A stretch of 46,152 bases of DNA from Microbacterium sp. (GTDB taxonomy: Bacteria; Actinomycetota; Actinomycetes; Actinomycetales; Microbacteriaceae). The stretch covers positions 1 to 46,152 of the forward strand of contig JARBUN010000036.1 of the NCBI GenBank assembly GCA_029239635.1. The letters are read 5' to 3'. Positions 16,711 to 25,086 of the stretch are shown piece by piece. The notes beneath the pieces are model-generated. The model searched no databases, was not told where the DNA came from, and saw only the letters and a program-made list of their open reading frames with translations. The position numbers and the translations under genes were made by a program. How positions within the stretch are numbered: position 1 is the first letter of the stretch; the number at the start of each line of letters is the position of its first letter.

Positions 16711-16887
16711 TCAGCAGCAGGGCCTCAGCGGCGCGTGCGCCTCGGCTGGCTCCGCGGCGGCGAGTCTCTCGGATACGGCGGCGAGCACCCCGCCCCGTCG
16801 CGACCGCACGACGTCGGTGGTGCGCACCGGATACAGCAGGGCGACCGCGAGCAGCCCGATCGCGACACCCACCACGATCTCGACCAT
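16711..16887 (-). CDS. Possible 58-residue single-helix membrane protein
   Basis: An ATG at 16887 opens a 58-codon frame with a clear membrane segment (about residues 3-20), then a charged segment and a C-terminal Pro-Cys-Cys. It follows cydC by 136 bp in the same direction, so it could be an accessory peptide of the cyd operon, but it does not resemble the known CydX peptide and no ribosome site is obvious. It may be chance. Confidence 0.35.
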   Translation of the reverse strand: MVEIVVGVAIGLLAVALLYPVRTTDVVRSRRGGVLAAVSERLAAAEPAEAHAPLRPCC

Positions 16888-16905
16888 GGCATCAGCCCGG
16901 GCCGC

Positions 16906-16964
16906 GCCGGAGCGGGCCGGTCGGGAAGGCCGCGCCGTGCCGGAGCGGGCCGTGCGGGAAGGCC
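16906..16964. repeat. Two 26-bp direct repeats between cydC and the small membrane ORF
   Basis: GCCGGAGCGGGCCGGTCGGG plus AAGGCC (16906-16931) recurs at 16939-16964 with two changes, period 33 bp. A partial third copy follows. No coding role is apparent. Confidence 0.65.
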
Positions 16965-17023
16965 GGGTCGGGCCGGACGCGGCACCGCGCGGGAGCCCGC
17001 GCCCGAGCGTGGCGCCGAATCCC

Positions 17024-18621
17024 TCAGGACCGCGACGACGTGACGATCCGCCCGTCCTCCATCCGCACCTCGCGGTCCACGAGCCCGGCCGGAACCTCGA
17101 CGTGCGAGACGAGCAGCACGGCACGGTCGCGGTCGACCGCACCCAGCAGGTCGTGCAGGAGGGCCTCGGATGCCGCGGGGTCGACGCCCGCGGTCGGCTC
17201 GTCGAGCACGAGCACCGGAAAACCGCGCAAGAGCGCCCGCGCGAGGGCGAGGCGCTGCGCCTGCCCACCCGAGACGAGGACGCCGCGGTCGCCGACGCGG
17301 GCGTCGAGGCCGCCGCGCTCGCGGACCCAGCCGTCCAGGCCCACGCGCGAGAGCACCGCCCACAGGTCGGCGTCGTCGGCGGAGTCGCGGGCGAAGAGCA
17401 GGTTCTGTCGCACCGATTCGTCGAAGAGGAACGGCGTCTGCTCGATGAGTCCGATGGTGCGGCGGAGGTCGTCCCCGGAGAGATCGCGTGCCTCGACGCC
17501 GCCGACGGTGTACGAGCCCGCGTAGTCGAGGAAGCGCACGAGCACGTGCGCGAGCGTCGTCTTGCCCGCGCCGCTCGGGCCGGTGACCAGCACCCGCTCG
17601 CCCGGGCCGACGCGCAGATCGACGTGGTCGAGGCGTCCGGCGTCCCCGTCGCTGTCGCTGCGCGCGGGCCAGCGGGCGGCCAGACCCGCGAGCTCGATGC
17701 CGTCGCCGAGCAGGGGGCCGACCCCGGTGGCGGCGGGCTCGTCGCGCGGCAGTCCGTCCGGAATGGTCTCCGGTACCGCCTCGGCGATGCGTTCCGCCGC
17801 GGCCCGCACCTGGCGCCAGGATGCCAGGGCGAGCGGAACCGGCCCGAACACCTCGAACACGGCCATCGGCAGCAGCACGACGACCGCGAGCCCCGGTCCC
17901 GAGAGGGTTCCCGCGGTCACTCCCGGGGCGGCGAGGCGGCATCGGCGGAGCGGATGCGCTCGCGCGCGGCATCCAGTGCCCCGTAGGCGGTCAGCACGTC
18001 GAGGTTCGTCAGGAGGTCGTGCACGGCATCGGCGACCACGGCACGGAGGGGCGCGACCGACCGTTCCGCGCGCGAACCCGCCGCCCATCCGACGGCCACG
18101 GCCACGGCGAAGGCGACCGCCAGGCACGCGAGGAGAACGAGCGCGGCCGGCCACGAGACGAACGCCGTGAAGATGACCGCGGCAAGGGAGGTCAGAGCCG
18201 CCGCCGACAGGGGCAGGACCACCCGGAGGGGGAGGTTCTGCAACTCCTCGACGTCGTCGACGACGCTCGACAGCAGACCGCCGCGCTCCGCGCGTCCGAG
18301 CCCGTCCGGGGCGAGGGGCACGAGCTCGCGGACGAGATCCGCACGCACCCCGGCCAGCTGGTGCAGCGCGGCATCGTGGCTCGTCAGCCGCTCGAGATAC
18401 CGGAAGACCCCGCGCGAGAGCGCGAAGGCCCGTACGCCCACGACCGCCGCCGACAGGTACATCACGAGCGGCTGTTCGGCCGCCCGCGCGATGAGCCATG
18501 CGCTCGCCGCGAGCAGCGCCACGGAGCTCAGCGCGGTGCCGAAGCCGGACAGCACAGCGGGGGCGAACCGCCGGCGCGAGGGCATCGCTGAGCCCAGGAT
18601 GCCGCGCACGCGCGCGTTCAC
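17024..18621 (-). pseudogene. cydC: cydC, disrupted: heme/thiol exporter subunit with an internal out-of-frame deletion
   Basis: CydC is one half of the CydDC ABC exporter needed to assemble cytochrome bd. The first 230 codons, from ATG 18621, give the membrane domain start (LIARAAEQPLVMYLSAA, VGVRAFALSRGVFRYLERL). The frame stops at 17917 after IRSADAASPPRE. The rest continues in another frame from about 17940 (LAAPGVTAGTLSGPGLAVVV), with an intact ATPase: Walker A VTGPSGAGKTT, signature LVSGGQAQR, Walker B VLVLDEPTAG. In ordinary CydC about 30-35 residues containing a transmembrane helix lie between these two blocks; here they are gone and the frame shifts. The span is 1598 nt, not a multiple of three. 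It is either a true lesion or a sequence/assembly error. Confidence 0.82.
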
Positions 18622-20257
18622 GAGCGCCCCTCCCCGCGTCCGGTGCCGTCGACGGGCTCTGGGAGCGGGGATGCGGGCTCAGGGACCTGGGATGCGGGCT
18701 CAAAAACCGGGGGCACGGGCCGCAACGCCACGACCCGGTCCGCGATCGATCGCGCGGAGGGGCGGTGCGAGACCAGCAGCACCCCGCGGCCGGCGTCGGC
18801 CTCGCGACGCAGCGTCGCCCACAGGTGCGCCTCGGTGGCGGCATCCAGGGCGCTCGAGGGCTCGTCGAGCACGAGCACCGAGGCTCCCGCGACCCGGGCG
18901 CGATACAGCGCCCGCGGCCCGCATCGGCGAGGGCGGCCGCGATCGCGGCGGGGTCGGCGGCCGATCCGAGCGCGACGTTCGCGTCCACGGTTCCCGAGAC
19001 GAGTCCGGGCCGCTGTCCGGCCCACGCCACGGCCGCGCGCGCGTGCGGAACGGCGACCCCGTCGACGCGCACCTCCCCCTCGTGCTCCGCGTACCCGAGC
19101 AGCGCGGCGATCAGCGAGGATTTGCCAACGCCGCTCGGTCCGGTCACGAGCACGACCTCGCCGGGCCCGACCGAAAGCGACACCCGCGGCATCCGGTGCG
19201 CTCCGCGGTCCACGCGCACTTCGTGCAGCGCCACCGTCGATCCGGCCGTCGGCGGCTCGGCATCCGGGGTCGGAGTCGCGCGAGCCGCGTCGAGCGCGTC
19301 GAAGATCTCACCCGTGGCCGCCACGCCCTCCGACGCCGCGTGGAACTGCACGCCCACCTGGCGCAGGGGCAGGTACGCCTCGGGCGCGAGCAGCAGCACG
19401 AACAGTCCCACCAGCAGCGAGAGGTCGCCGGCGAGCAGTCGGAACCCGATCGTGACGGCGATGATCGCGACCGAGATGGATGCCAGGAACTCCAGCGCGA
19501 AGCCCGACAGGAACGACACGCGCAGCACCGCCATCGTCTCGCGCTTGTAGTCGCGCGTGACGGTCTCGATCGTGTCGGCCGCGCGGTGCTGGCGTCCGAA
19601 CGCCTTGAGGGTGCCGAGGCCCTCGACGGTGTCGGCGAAGCGCGCCGCGAGCCGTCCCAGCGTGCGGTACTGCTTCTGCTGCACGGAGCGGGTGGCGAGG
19701 CCGATCAGCACCATGAAGATCGGGATGAGCGGGATGGTGAGCACGACGATCAGGCCCGAGAGCGGATCGGCGAGGGCGATCGCCCCGATGAGGATCGGCA
19801 TCGTGATCGCCGTGGCCACGAGCTGCGGGAGATAGCGGCCGAAGTAGGCGTCGAGCGCCTCGAGCCCGTGCCCCGCCGTCGTCGCGAGGGTGGCGGTGTT
19901 GCGTCCGGCGAGCCACCGCGGGCCGAGTCGCGCGACCGCGGCGACGAGCTTCTCGCGCAGCTGCATCGAGGCGACGGCCGCTCCCCGCGCCGAGACGCGC
20001 TCGGAGGCGACGATCAGCACCCCGCGCAGAAGGACCAGGGATGCCGCGACCCCGACGTATCCCCACAGTTCCGCCGGCGGCCGCCCGCCGATCGCCCCGA
20101 TGAGCGCCGAGGTCAGCGCCCAGGCGAAGCCGACGATCACGCCGGTCTGCGCGAGCACGATCGCCGCGGTGACGACGAGGAAGCCCCGCGCGGCCGTGGC
20201 GTAGCGGACGAGCCGCGGATCCACGGGACGCATCTTCTCCGGCCCCACGTCGCTCAC
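18618..20257 (-). pseudogene. cydD: cydD, disrupted: ABC exporter subunit lacking the signature motif
   Basis: CydD is the partner of CydC. From GTG 20257 (AGAGGA eight bases upstream; ATG at 20233 is an alternative) the frame gives the membrane domain and the ATPase start: Walker A VTGPSGVGKSS, Q-loop AWAGQRPGLVSGTV, then ALADAG. There the frame turns to nonsense. The true C-terminus resumes in another frame: RALYRARVAGASVLVLDEPS, D-loop, SHRPS switch, ending at 18618 and overlapping cydC by four bases. The roughly 28-30 residues that should lie between, including the LSGGQ ABC signature, are absent. The junction is near 18912-18930. Span 1640 nt, not divisible by three. Without the signature the ATPase should be dead. 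Confidence 0.85.
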
Positions 20258-20322
20258 GAGAACGATCCTCTCAGACGGGTCGTCCCGCTCCGCCCGGAAG
20301 CGAGAGCGGGACGATCGCGATG

Positions 20323-21354
20323 TCAGTGCGCGACGAGCGCGGCCTTCTCGATGCGAGCGCGCGTGACGCGCTTGCGGAACACCCAGTACGTCCAGCCCTG
20401 ATACGCGAGCACGAGCGGGAGGAAGATCAGCGCGGCCCAGCTCATGATCGTCAGTGTGTAGTCGGTGCTGGACGCGTTCTCGATCGTGAGTCCCGATCCC
20501 GCCCCGAGGGTCGAGGGCATCACGTTCGGGAACAGCGCGAAGAAGAGGGCGGCGACGGCGGTGACGATCGTGACGGCGCCGAGCGCGAAGGCGGTGCCCT
20601 CGCGTCCGCGGAGGTTCGCGACCCACGAGCCGATGAGTGTCAGGGCGGCGACCCCGGCGAACCCGACGACCCCGAGGAGCAACGGGGCCTGGACGGATGC
20701 CGCGTGCACGATGGTCCAGACCAGGAACACCGCCGCGACGACGATCGTCGCCAGTCCCGACTTCTTCGCGAGAGCGCGGGCGTCGGCGCGCACCTGACCA
20801 TCCGTCTTCAACGCGACGAAGTACACGCCGTGGGTGAAGAAGAGGAGCAGGGTCGTGAGACCGCCGAGCAGTCCGTAGGGGTTCAGCAGGGTGAGCAGGC
20901 TGCCCACGTACTCGTGATCGGCATCCAACGGGACGCCCTGCACGATGTTCGCGAAGGCGACGCCCCACAGCAGCGCCGGCACCGCCGAGCCGATGACGAT
21001 CATCCGGTCGAAGCCGCGCTTCCAGGTCAGCGACTCGCGCTGGTGGCGGTACTCGAACGACACACCGCGGGCGATGAGCGCCAGCAGGATCAGCAGGAGC
21101 GGCAGGTAGAACCCGCTGAAGAGGGTGGCGTACCACTCGGGGAACGAGGCGAACAACGCCGCTCCCGCGACGATCACCCAGGTCTCGTTGAGGTCCCAGA
21201 CGGGGCCGATGGTGTTGATGATCTGCCGGCGGGCGATGTCGTCCTTGCCGAGGAACGGCAGCGACATCCCGACGCCGAAGTCGAACCCGTCGAGCACGAA
21301 GTAGCCGATGAAGAGGAATCCGACGATCCAGAACCAGAGGTATGCGAGGTCCAT
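20323..21354 (-). CDS. cydB: Cytochrome bd ubiquinol/menaquinol oxidase subunit II
   Basis: A 343-residue membrane protein with about eight to nine helices. Typical CydB start LAYLWFWIVGFLFIGYFVLDGFDFGVG, then NTIGPVWDLNETWVI, and a C-terminal PLVLAYQGWTYWVFRKRV. It forms the heterodimer with CydA that reduces oxygen to water at low oxygen tension. It follows cydA by ten bases and precedes cydD by 65 bases, the usual cydABDC order. It looks intact. Confidence 0.95.
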   Translation of the reverse strand: MDLAYLWFWIVGFLFIGYFVLDGFDFGVGMSLPFLGKDDIARRQIINTIGPVWDLNETWVIVAGAALFASFPEWYATLFSGFYLPLLLILLALIARGVSFEYRHQRESLTWKRGFDRMIVIGSAVPALLWGVAFANIVQGVPLDADHEYVGSLLTLLNPYGLLGGLTTLLLFFTHGVYFVALKTDGQVRADARALAKKSGLATIVVAAVFLVWTIVHAASVQAPLLLGVVGFAGVAALTLIGSWVANLRGREGTAFALGAVTIVTAVAALFFALFPNVMPSTLGAGSGLTIENASSTDYTLTIMSWAALIFLPLVLAYQGWTYWVFRKRVTRARIEKAALVAH

Positions 21355-21364
21355 GACTGTGCTC

Positions 21365-22807
21365 CTAGTAGACGGTCGTCGGGGTGTTCTCGACGGTGTC
21401 GGGCTCGCGCGGCGCGTTCGGATCCGGCAGGGGGTCCGGTCCCTTCTGCGCGTATTTCTTGATGAGTCCGAACTCCACCACCGCGAGGCTGGCGTAGGTG
21501 AGCGTGAAGGCGATGAGCGAGATGAGCACGCTCCAGCCGGGGACGCTGGGGGAGACGCCGTCCTGCGTGAGCATGAGCCCGAAGACGATCCACGGCTGCC
21601 GGCCCATCTCGGTGAAGACCCAGCCGACGAGGCTGGCGAGCATCGGCAGGGGAGCGGCCCAGATCGCCACGCGCCACATCCACTGCTTCACGGGGCGGGT
21701 CGCCTTCTTGCGCGTGACCCACAGTCCCACCGCGCTGATGAGAGCCGTGAGTCCGCCCAGCGCGATCATCCACCGGAAAGCCCAGTACGTGACCCACAGC
21801 ACGGGTGCGAAGTTCCCGTCCACCTGGTCGGCGAACTGCGGGAACATCTGCTGGCTGTACATCGTGTTCAGGTCGTTGATGCCCTCCACGCAGCCGTCGA
21901 GGGAGTGCGTCGACAGGATGCTGAGGAGGAACGGCACGCGGATCGAGAACAGCTCGCTCGTGCCGTCGGGGGTTCCGAGCGTGAAGATCGAGAACGAGGC
22001 ATCCTGTCCGCAGACGGTGTTGAACGTCGCCTCCGCCGCCGCCATCTTCATCGGCTGGGTCGCCACCATCACCAGGCTCAGCTGGTCACCGGCGATCGCG
22101 ACGAGGACGAAGGACACGATCGCGGACCGCAGACCGAAGCGGAGGGTCGTGCGCATCATCTCGACGTTGCGACCGCGGGCGAGGTGCCAGGCGGAGATGG
22201 AGGCGACGATCATGGCCGCGAACATCCAGCCGGAGAAGATCGTGTGCGGGAAGGCCGCGAGCGCCACCGGGTTGGTGAGCATCGCCCAGAAGTCGACGAG
22301 CTCGGCGCGGTGGCCGTCGGCGGCCATCTGGTAGCCGACCGGGTTCTGCATGAACGCGTTGGCGGCGATGATGAAGTACGCCGAGAACGTCGCCCCGAGC
22401 GTGGCCATCCAGATGCTCGCGAGGTGCGCGAGGCGCGGGAGCTTGTCCCAGCCGAAGATCCACAGGCCGATGAAGGTCGCCTCGAGGAAGAAGGCCAGGA
22501 GCCCCTCGAAGGCGAGCGGGGCGCCGAACACGTCGCCGACGAAGCGGGAGTAGGCCGACCAGTTCATACCGAACTGGAACTCCTGCACGATGCCGGTCAC
22601 GACGCCCATGGCGAAGTTGATGAGGAAGATCTTCCCGAAGAACCGGGTGAGGTGCAGCCACTTCACGTCTCCGGTGCGGTACCAGACGGTCTGGAAGATC
22701 GCCACGACCAGCGACATCCCGAGCGTCAGAGGCACGAAGAGGAAGTGGTACAGGGTCGTCAACCCGAACTGCCAGCGGGCGAGAGCGAGGGGGTCGAGCC
22801 ACTCCAC
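21365..22807 (-). CDS. cydA: Cytochrome bd ubiquinol/menaquinol oxidase subunit I
   Basis: A 480-residue membrane protein carrying the three hemes. Seen: LARWQFGLTTLYHFLFVPLT with H21 (heme ligand position), GIVQEFQFGMNWSAYSRFVG, the second heme-ligand His in FPHTIFSGWM, and GRQPWIVFGLMLT near the C-terminus. The quinol loop is short. I start it at GTG 22807, six bases after GGAGG; the longer frame from ATG 22849 would begin inside the operator palindrome and add fourteen unconserved residues. First gene of the operon, with a PadR-type site just upstream. Confidence 0.94.
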   Translation of the reverse strand: MEWLDPLALARWQFGLTTLYHFLFVPLTLGMSLVVAIFQTVWYRTGDVKWLHLTRFFGKIFLINFAMGVVTGIVQEFQFGMNWSAYSRFVGDVFGAPLAFEGLLAFFLEATFIGLWIFGWDKLPRLAHLASIWMATLGATFSAYFIIAANAFMQNPVGYQMAADGHRAELVDFWAMLTNPVALAAFPHTIFSGWMFAAMIVASISAWHLARGRNVEMMRTTLRFGLRSAIVSFVLVAIAGDQLSLVMVATQPMKMAAAEATFNTVCGQDASFSIFTLGTPDGTSELFSIRVPFLLSILSTHSLDGCVEGINDLNTMYSQQMFPQFADQVDGNFAPVLWVTYWAFRWMIALGGLTALISAVGLWVTRKKATRPVKQWMWRVAIWAAPLPMLASLVGWVFTEMGRQPWIVFGLMLTQDGVSPSVPGWSVLISLIAFTLTYASLAVVEFGLIKKYAQKGPDPLPDPNAPREPDTVENTPTTVY

Positions 22808-22832
22808 GAGGAGCCTCCGATCAGAGTGTTCT

Positions 22833-22849
22833 ATGTGGTCAGACCACAT
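22833..22849. promoter_or_regulatory. 17-bp palindrome matching a PadR operator (ATGT-N9-ACAT) between cydA and padR
   Basis: ATGTGGTCAGACCACAT has perfect 8-bp arms around a central A. It ends 25 bases before the cydA start and lies in the divergent spacer with a PadR-family gene. PadR regulators commonly bind ATGT...ACAT dyads, so the neighbour is the natural candidate; the TGGT-N3-ACCA core would also suit a FadR-type GntR protein. Confidence 0.65.
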
Positions 22850-22899
22850 GCTACGCCGCGCCGCATCGCGTCATTCCGCGTTGATTCGGCGTCGAACCA

Positions 22900-22905
22900 T
22901 ATACT
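22900..22905 (+). promoter_or_regulatory. Candidate -10 box for the padR-like gene
   Basis: TATACT, an almost ideal -10 hexamer, lies 35 bases before the ATG at 22941. A clear -35 at standard spacing is not seen. Confidence 0.5.
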
Positions 22906-22940
22906 CGGAAAGTCATTTCTCGTGCGTGTTCGGAGTCCCC

Positions 22941-23492
22941 ATGTCGGTGCGTCAGAGCCTGCTCGCGATCCTCGACCACGGCGCCTGCTACGGTTCCCAG
23001 CTGCGCGCCGAGTACATCCGTCGCACCGGCGCCGCGGTGAACGTCGGGCAGGTGTACACGACGCTCGAGCGCCTCGAGCGAGACGGCCTGGTCGACAACC
23101 GCGGGGTCGACGACGACGGGCGGGTGCTGTGGAGCGTCACGCCGGCGGGGCGTGCGGAAGCGCGTGCGTGGCTCACCGCGCCGTCCGTGGTCGACGGTCG
23201 CGACGAGGTGGCCCTGCGCATCGCGCTGGCGGTCACCCTCCCGGGCGCCGACGTCCCCGGCATCCTGTCCGCCCAGCGCGACGGCGTGCGGGCGGCTCTC
23301 GCGGAAGAGGGTTCCCCGGCCGGAGGGGTGGATGCCACCGGCACCGCGATCGTCGCCGCAGCCCGCCGCGCGCGTCTCGAGGCCGAGCTGCGCTGGCTCG
23401 ACGAGGTGGAGGAGTTGGCGGCCGGATCGACGGGGCTCGCCATCTCGGACGAGCGTCCGCGCCGAGGTCGCCCGGCGCGAGCTGCGCTGTGA
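22941..23492 (+). CDS. PadR-family transcriptional regulator
   Basis: A 183-residue regulator. The N-terminal winged helix-turn-helix is of PadR type: VRQSLLAILDHGACYGSQLRAEYIRRTG, NVGQVYTTLERLERDGLV, then WSVTPAGRAEARAWL. The C-terminal half is Ala/Glu-rich helix, probably for dimerisation and ligand sensing. CGGAG precedes the ATG. It is transcribed away from cydABDC and a palindromic operator lies between them, so control of the bd oxidase, itself, or both is a reasonable inference. The inducer is unknown. Confidence 0.88.
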   Translation: MSVRQSLLAILDHGACYGSQLRAEYIRRTGAAVNVGQVYTTLERLERDGLVDNRGVDDDGRVLWSVTPAGRAEARAWLTAPSVVDGRDEVALRIALAVTLPGADVPGILSAQRDGVRAALAEEGSPAGGVDATGTAIVAAARRARLEAELRWLDEVEELAAGSTGLAISDERPRRGRPARAAL

Positions 23493-23591
23493 GAGTAGTT
23501 AGCCGCGCGTAGGGGTTTCGTCAAGGCCGGCGCGGATCAGAAGCTCGGGGCGCAGGGTGAGAACACACCCGGACGACCCAAGGAGTCTCAC

Positions 23592-23855
23592 ATGGTCATG
23601 GAAGCATCTCTCAGCCGCCCGGGTCACGTCGCCGCCCCCAACGCGGACCCGTCGGCCCCCACCGAGATCCCGTGGACGCGCATCGACATGGACCTCTACG
23701 AGGTCGCGCGCGACGGATACATCGCGGGCTACGTGGAAGTCGTCGGCTCCGTCTTCGTGGCGCTCGGCGGCACGCGGTACGACCGCGCGGTCGAGGTCGC
23801 GCAGCTGCTGACCTTCCACGCCGCCGTCGAAGCGGTCCTGCGTCGCTCCGCGTGA
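23592..23855 (+). CDS. Small conserved-looking protein of unknown function, 87 residues
   Basis: Not recognised. The ATG at 23592 has an ideal AAGGAG six to seven bases upstream, which supports expression. Residues 1-25 are disordered and Pro/Ala-rich; residues 26-85 look like a compact mixed fold with aromatic and charged residues (WTRIDMDLYEVARDGYIAGYVEVVG). It has no signal peptide or membrane segment. It follows padR by 99 bp in the same direction and meets the HMA gene tail to tail five bases later. Confidence 0.65.
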   Translation: MVMEASLSRPGHVAAPNADPSAPTEIPWTRIDMDLYEVARDGYIAGYVEVVGSVFVALGGTRYDRAVEVAQLLTFHAAVEAVLRRSA

Positions 23856-23859
23856 GCGA

Positions 23860-24201
23860 TCAGCGCACCAGCGTGTAGCCGGCCTCGTCGATCGCGGCGG
23901 AGATCTCGCTGTCGTCGACGGGGCGAGACGCGGTGACGCGCACGAGCGAGGCGTCGCCGACGCGGAGGTCGACGTCGATCACCGTGACGCCCTCGAGGGC
24001 ATTGAGCTCCTCGGTCACCGCGCGCACGCAGTGCGCGCACGTCATGCCCTCGACGCTCAGCGTCGTGGTCTCGGGTGCCGCCGCGTCCGCTGGGGAGGAA
24101 GAGGTCCCGGATGCCGCGGACCCGCACCCGCAGGATCCGTCGGCGCAGCCGCCGCTGCGGGAGGGGGCGGTGAGTCCGAGGTCGATGCGCTGTTCGGTCA
24201 T
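23860..24201 (-). CDS. Heavy-metal-associated (CopZ-like) copper chaperone with Cys-rich N-terminus
   Basis: A 113-residue cytoplasmic protein. Residues 46-113 are an HMA ferredoxin-like domain with the metal site GMTCAHC (C55, C58). The first 30 residues hold three more Cys (C19, C24, C26) in a Gly/Ser-rich stretch, GGCADGSCGCG, an extra thiol site not found in plain CopZ. A strong AAGGAG precedes the ATG. It lies ten bases after csoR on the same strand, so it should be induced with csoR by copper. A P-type ATPase partner is not in this window. Confidence 0.88.
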   Translation of the reverse strand: MTEQRIDLGLTAPSRSGGCADGSCGCGSAASGTSSSPADAAAPETTTLSVEGMTCAHCVRAVTEELNALEGVTVIDVDLRVGDASLVRVTASRPVDDSEISAAIDEAGYTLVR

Positions 24202-24211
24202 GCGTGTCTCC

Positions 24212-24493
24212 TTACGAACGAACCAGACGAGCGATCGCCTGATTGGCTTCCTTCAGCTTCTCTTCCGCGACGGGGCCGCCCTGCGCCGCCGCTTCGGCCA
24301 CGCAGTGCGACAGGTGGTCGTCGAGGAGGGAGAGGGCGACGTTCTCGAGCGCCTTCGTGACGGCGGACACCTGCGTGAGGATGTCGATGCAGTACTGGTC
24401 GTCGTCGACCATCCGCGCGATACCGCGCACCTGGCCCTCCGCGCGACGCAGGCGCTTGAGCAGGTCGTCTTTGTGATCCACGTATCCGTGCAT
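24212..24493 (-). CDS. csoR: CsoR-family copper-sensing repressor
   Basis: A 93-residue all-helical repressor of the CsoR/RcnR family. The copper-site triad is present in order: C35 (DQYC), H60 and C64 (DHLSHC), matching the Cys-His-Cys of Mycobacterium tuberculosis CsoR. The N-terminal RLRRAEGQVRGIARM DNA-contact helix is conserved. The ATG at 24493 is right after a palindromic operator that overlaps its own -10 box, so autoregulation is clear-cut. It is cotranscribed with the HMA gene. Confidence 0.93.
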   Translation of the reverse strand: MHGYVDHKDDLLKRLRRAEGQVRGIARMVDDDQYCIDILTQVSAVTKALENVALSLLDDHLSHCVAEAAAQGGPVAEEKLKEANQAIARLVRS

Positions 24494-24499
24494 GCCCCG

Positions 24500-24519
24500 A
24501 TGATACCCCCATGGGGTAT
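24500..24519. promoter_or_regulatory. CsoR operator overlapping a leaderless csoR promoter
   Basis: ATACCCC-CAT-GGGGTAT (24503-24519) is a perfect 7-bp dyad of the form known for CsoR sites. On the minus strand TATCAT (24505-24500) serves as -10, six bases before the csoR ATG. Repressor binding would therefore cover the -10. The same site lies upstream of the plus-strand ORFs at 24601 and beyond. Confidence 0.75.
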
Positions 24520-24600
24520 ACCCAGCACGGACTTCGAGCCTGTCAACCCCCTCGGAATTTCCCGCTCGCAGACGGATGGTCGAGGCATCAGGAGGTCGAC

Positions 24601-24636
24601 ATGTTCTCTCGTCGCACCGGTGGTGGTCAGCGATGA
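24601..24636 (+). CDS. Possible 11-residue leader peptide with a strong ribosome site
   Basis: ATG at 24601 encodes MFSRRTGGGQR then TGA. GGAGG lies five bases upstream, one of the best ribosome sites in the window. The stop overlaps an ATG (ATGA, 24633-24636) opening a 57-codon frame that ends at 24806 and overlaps the next gene. It may be a translated leader or a chance frame; I see no homologue. Confidence 0.35.
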   Translation: MFSRRTGGGQR

Positions 24637-24723
24637 CCGCCGACCCCTTCCCCACCGGCCCCCATCGTCCCGTGCGCATCCCGCACCTGCCCCCGTTGCG
24701 CTCGCAGCGGCGAGAATCGAAGG

Positions 24724-25086
24724 ATGACGCGAACACTGGCAGCGCTCCCGGGCGCCGCCCGGAGGCTGTGCCTCAGCCGAAGGAACGGGGAGATCTGCAC
24801 CCGTGAGGATGGCCACCGCGGCCTCCACCACCGCGTCGGCGGACGCGTGCTGTGGAGCGACCTTCAGGCCGACCCGCCGGAGTGCCGCGCGGGCGGGACG
24901 CCGGCCGATCCCGCTCCTCTCCTTTACGACGGCTTCCCCGGTGGCCGCGCCGTGTGTCCTGTCTGCTGGGCGTTCGTCGACCGCGACGGCGACGGCATGA
25001 TCGAACCCCACGAATCCTGGCGAGGAGACGAGTCCCGCGCCGAGGCCGAACGCCGTCGCGAGTGGTTCAACGCCTACGGGTGGTGA
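24724..25086 (+). CDS. Unknown small protein with Cys pairs and an EF-hand-like loop, 120 residues
   Basis: Not assigned to a named family. It has spaced Cys (CLSRRNGEICT, and VCPVCW), a GHRGLHHRVGGRVLWSD segment, and DRDGDGMIEPHE, which fits a calcium-binding EF-hand loop (D-x-D-x-D-G). The ending EWFNAYGW is aromatic. No signal peptide or helix for the membrane is visible. GAAGG precedes the ATG. Its tail overlaps the stop of the ABC ATPase gene on the other strand by 20 bases. Codon use looks normal, which supports a real gene. Confidence 0.65.
   Translation: MTRTLAALPGAARRLCLSRRNGEICTREDGHRGLHHRVGGRVLWSDLQADPPECRAGGTPADPAPLLYDGFPGGRAVCPVCWAFVDRDGDGMIEPHESWRGDESRAEAERRREWFNAYGW

Noticed and set aside
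16895..16985. CRISPR-like short repeats
   Set aside because: Only two to three GC-rich units with a 33-bp period and no unique spacers.
17024..21136. A single 1370-codon minus-strand frame
   Set aside because: It strings together an out-of-frame shadow of cydB, the first part of cydD, a shadow, and the last part of cydC. The deletions shifted frames so that they join by chance; it is not a fused CydDC protein.
22808..22849. cydA starting at ATG 22849
   Set aside because: That ATG is part of the operator palindrome and the added residues are not CydA-like; GTG 22807 has a proper ribosome site.
21308..23512. A 734-codon plus-strand frame opposite cydA and over padR
   Set aside because: Composition is highly charged and repetitive and it is antisense to cydA; PadR in another frame is the real gene.
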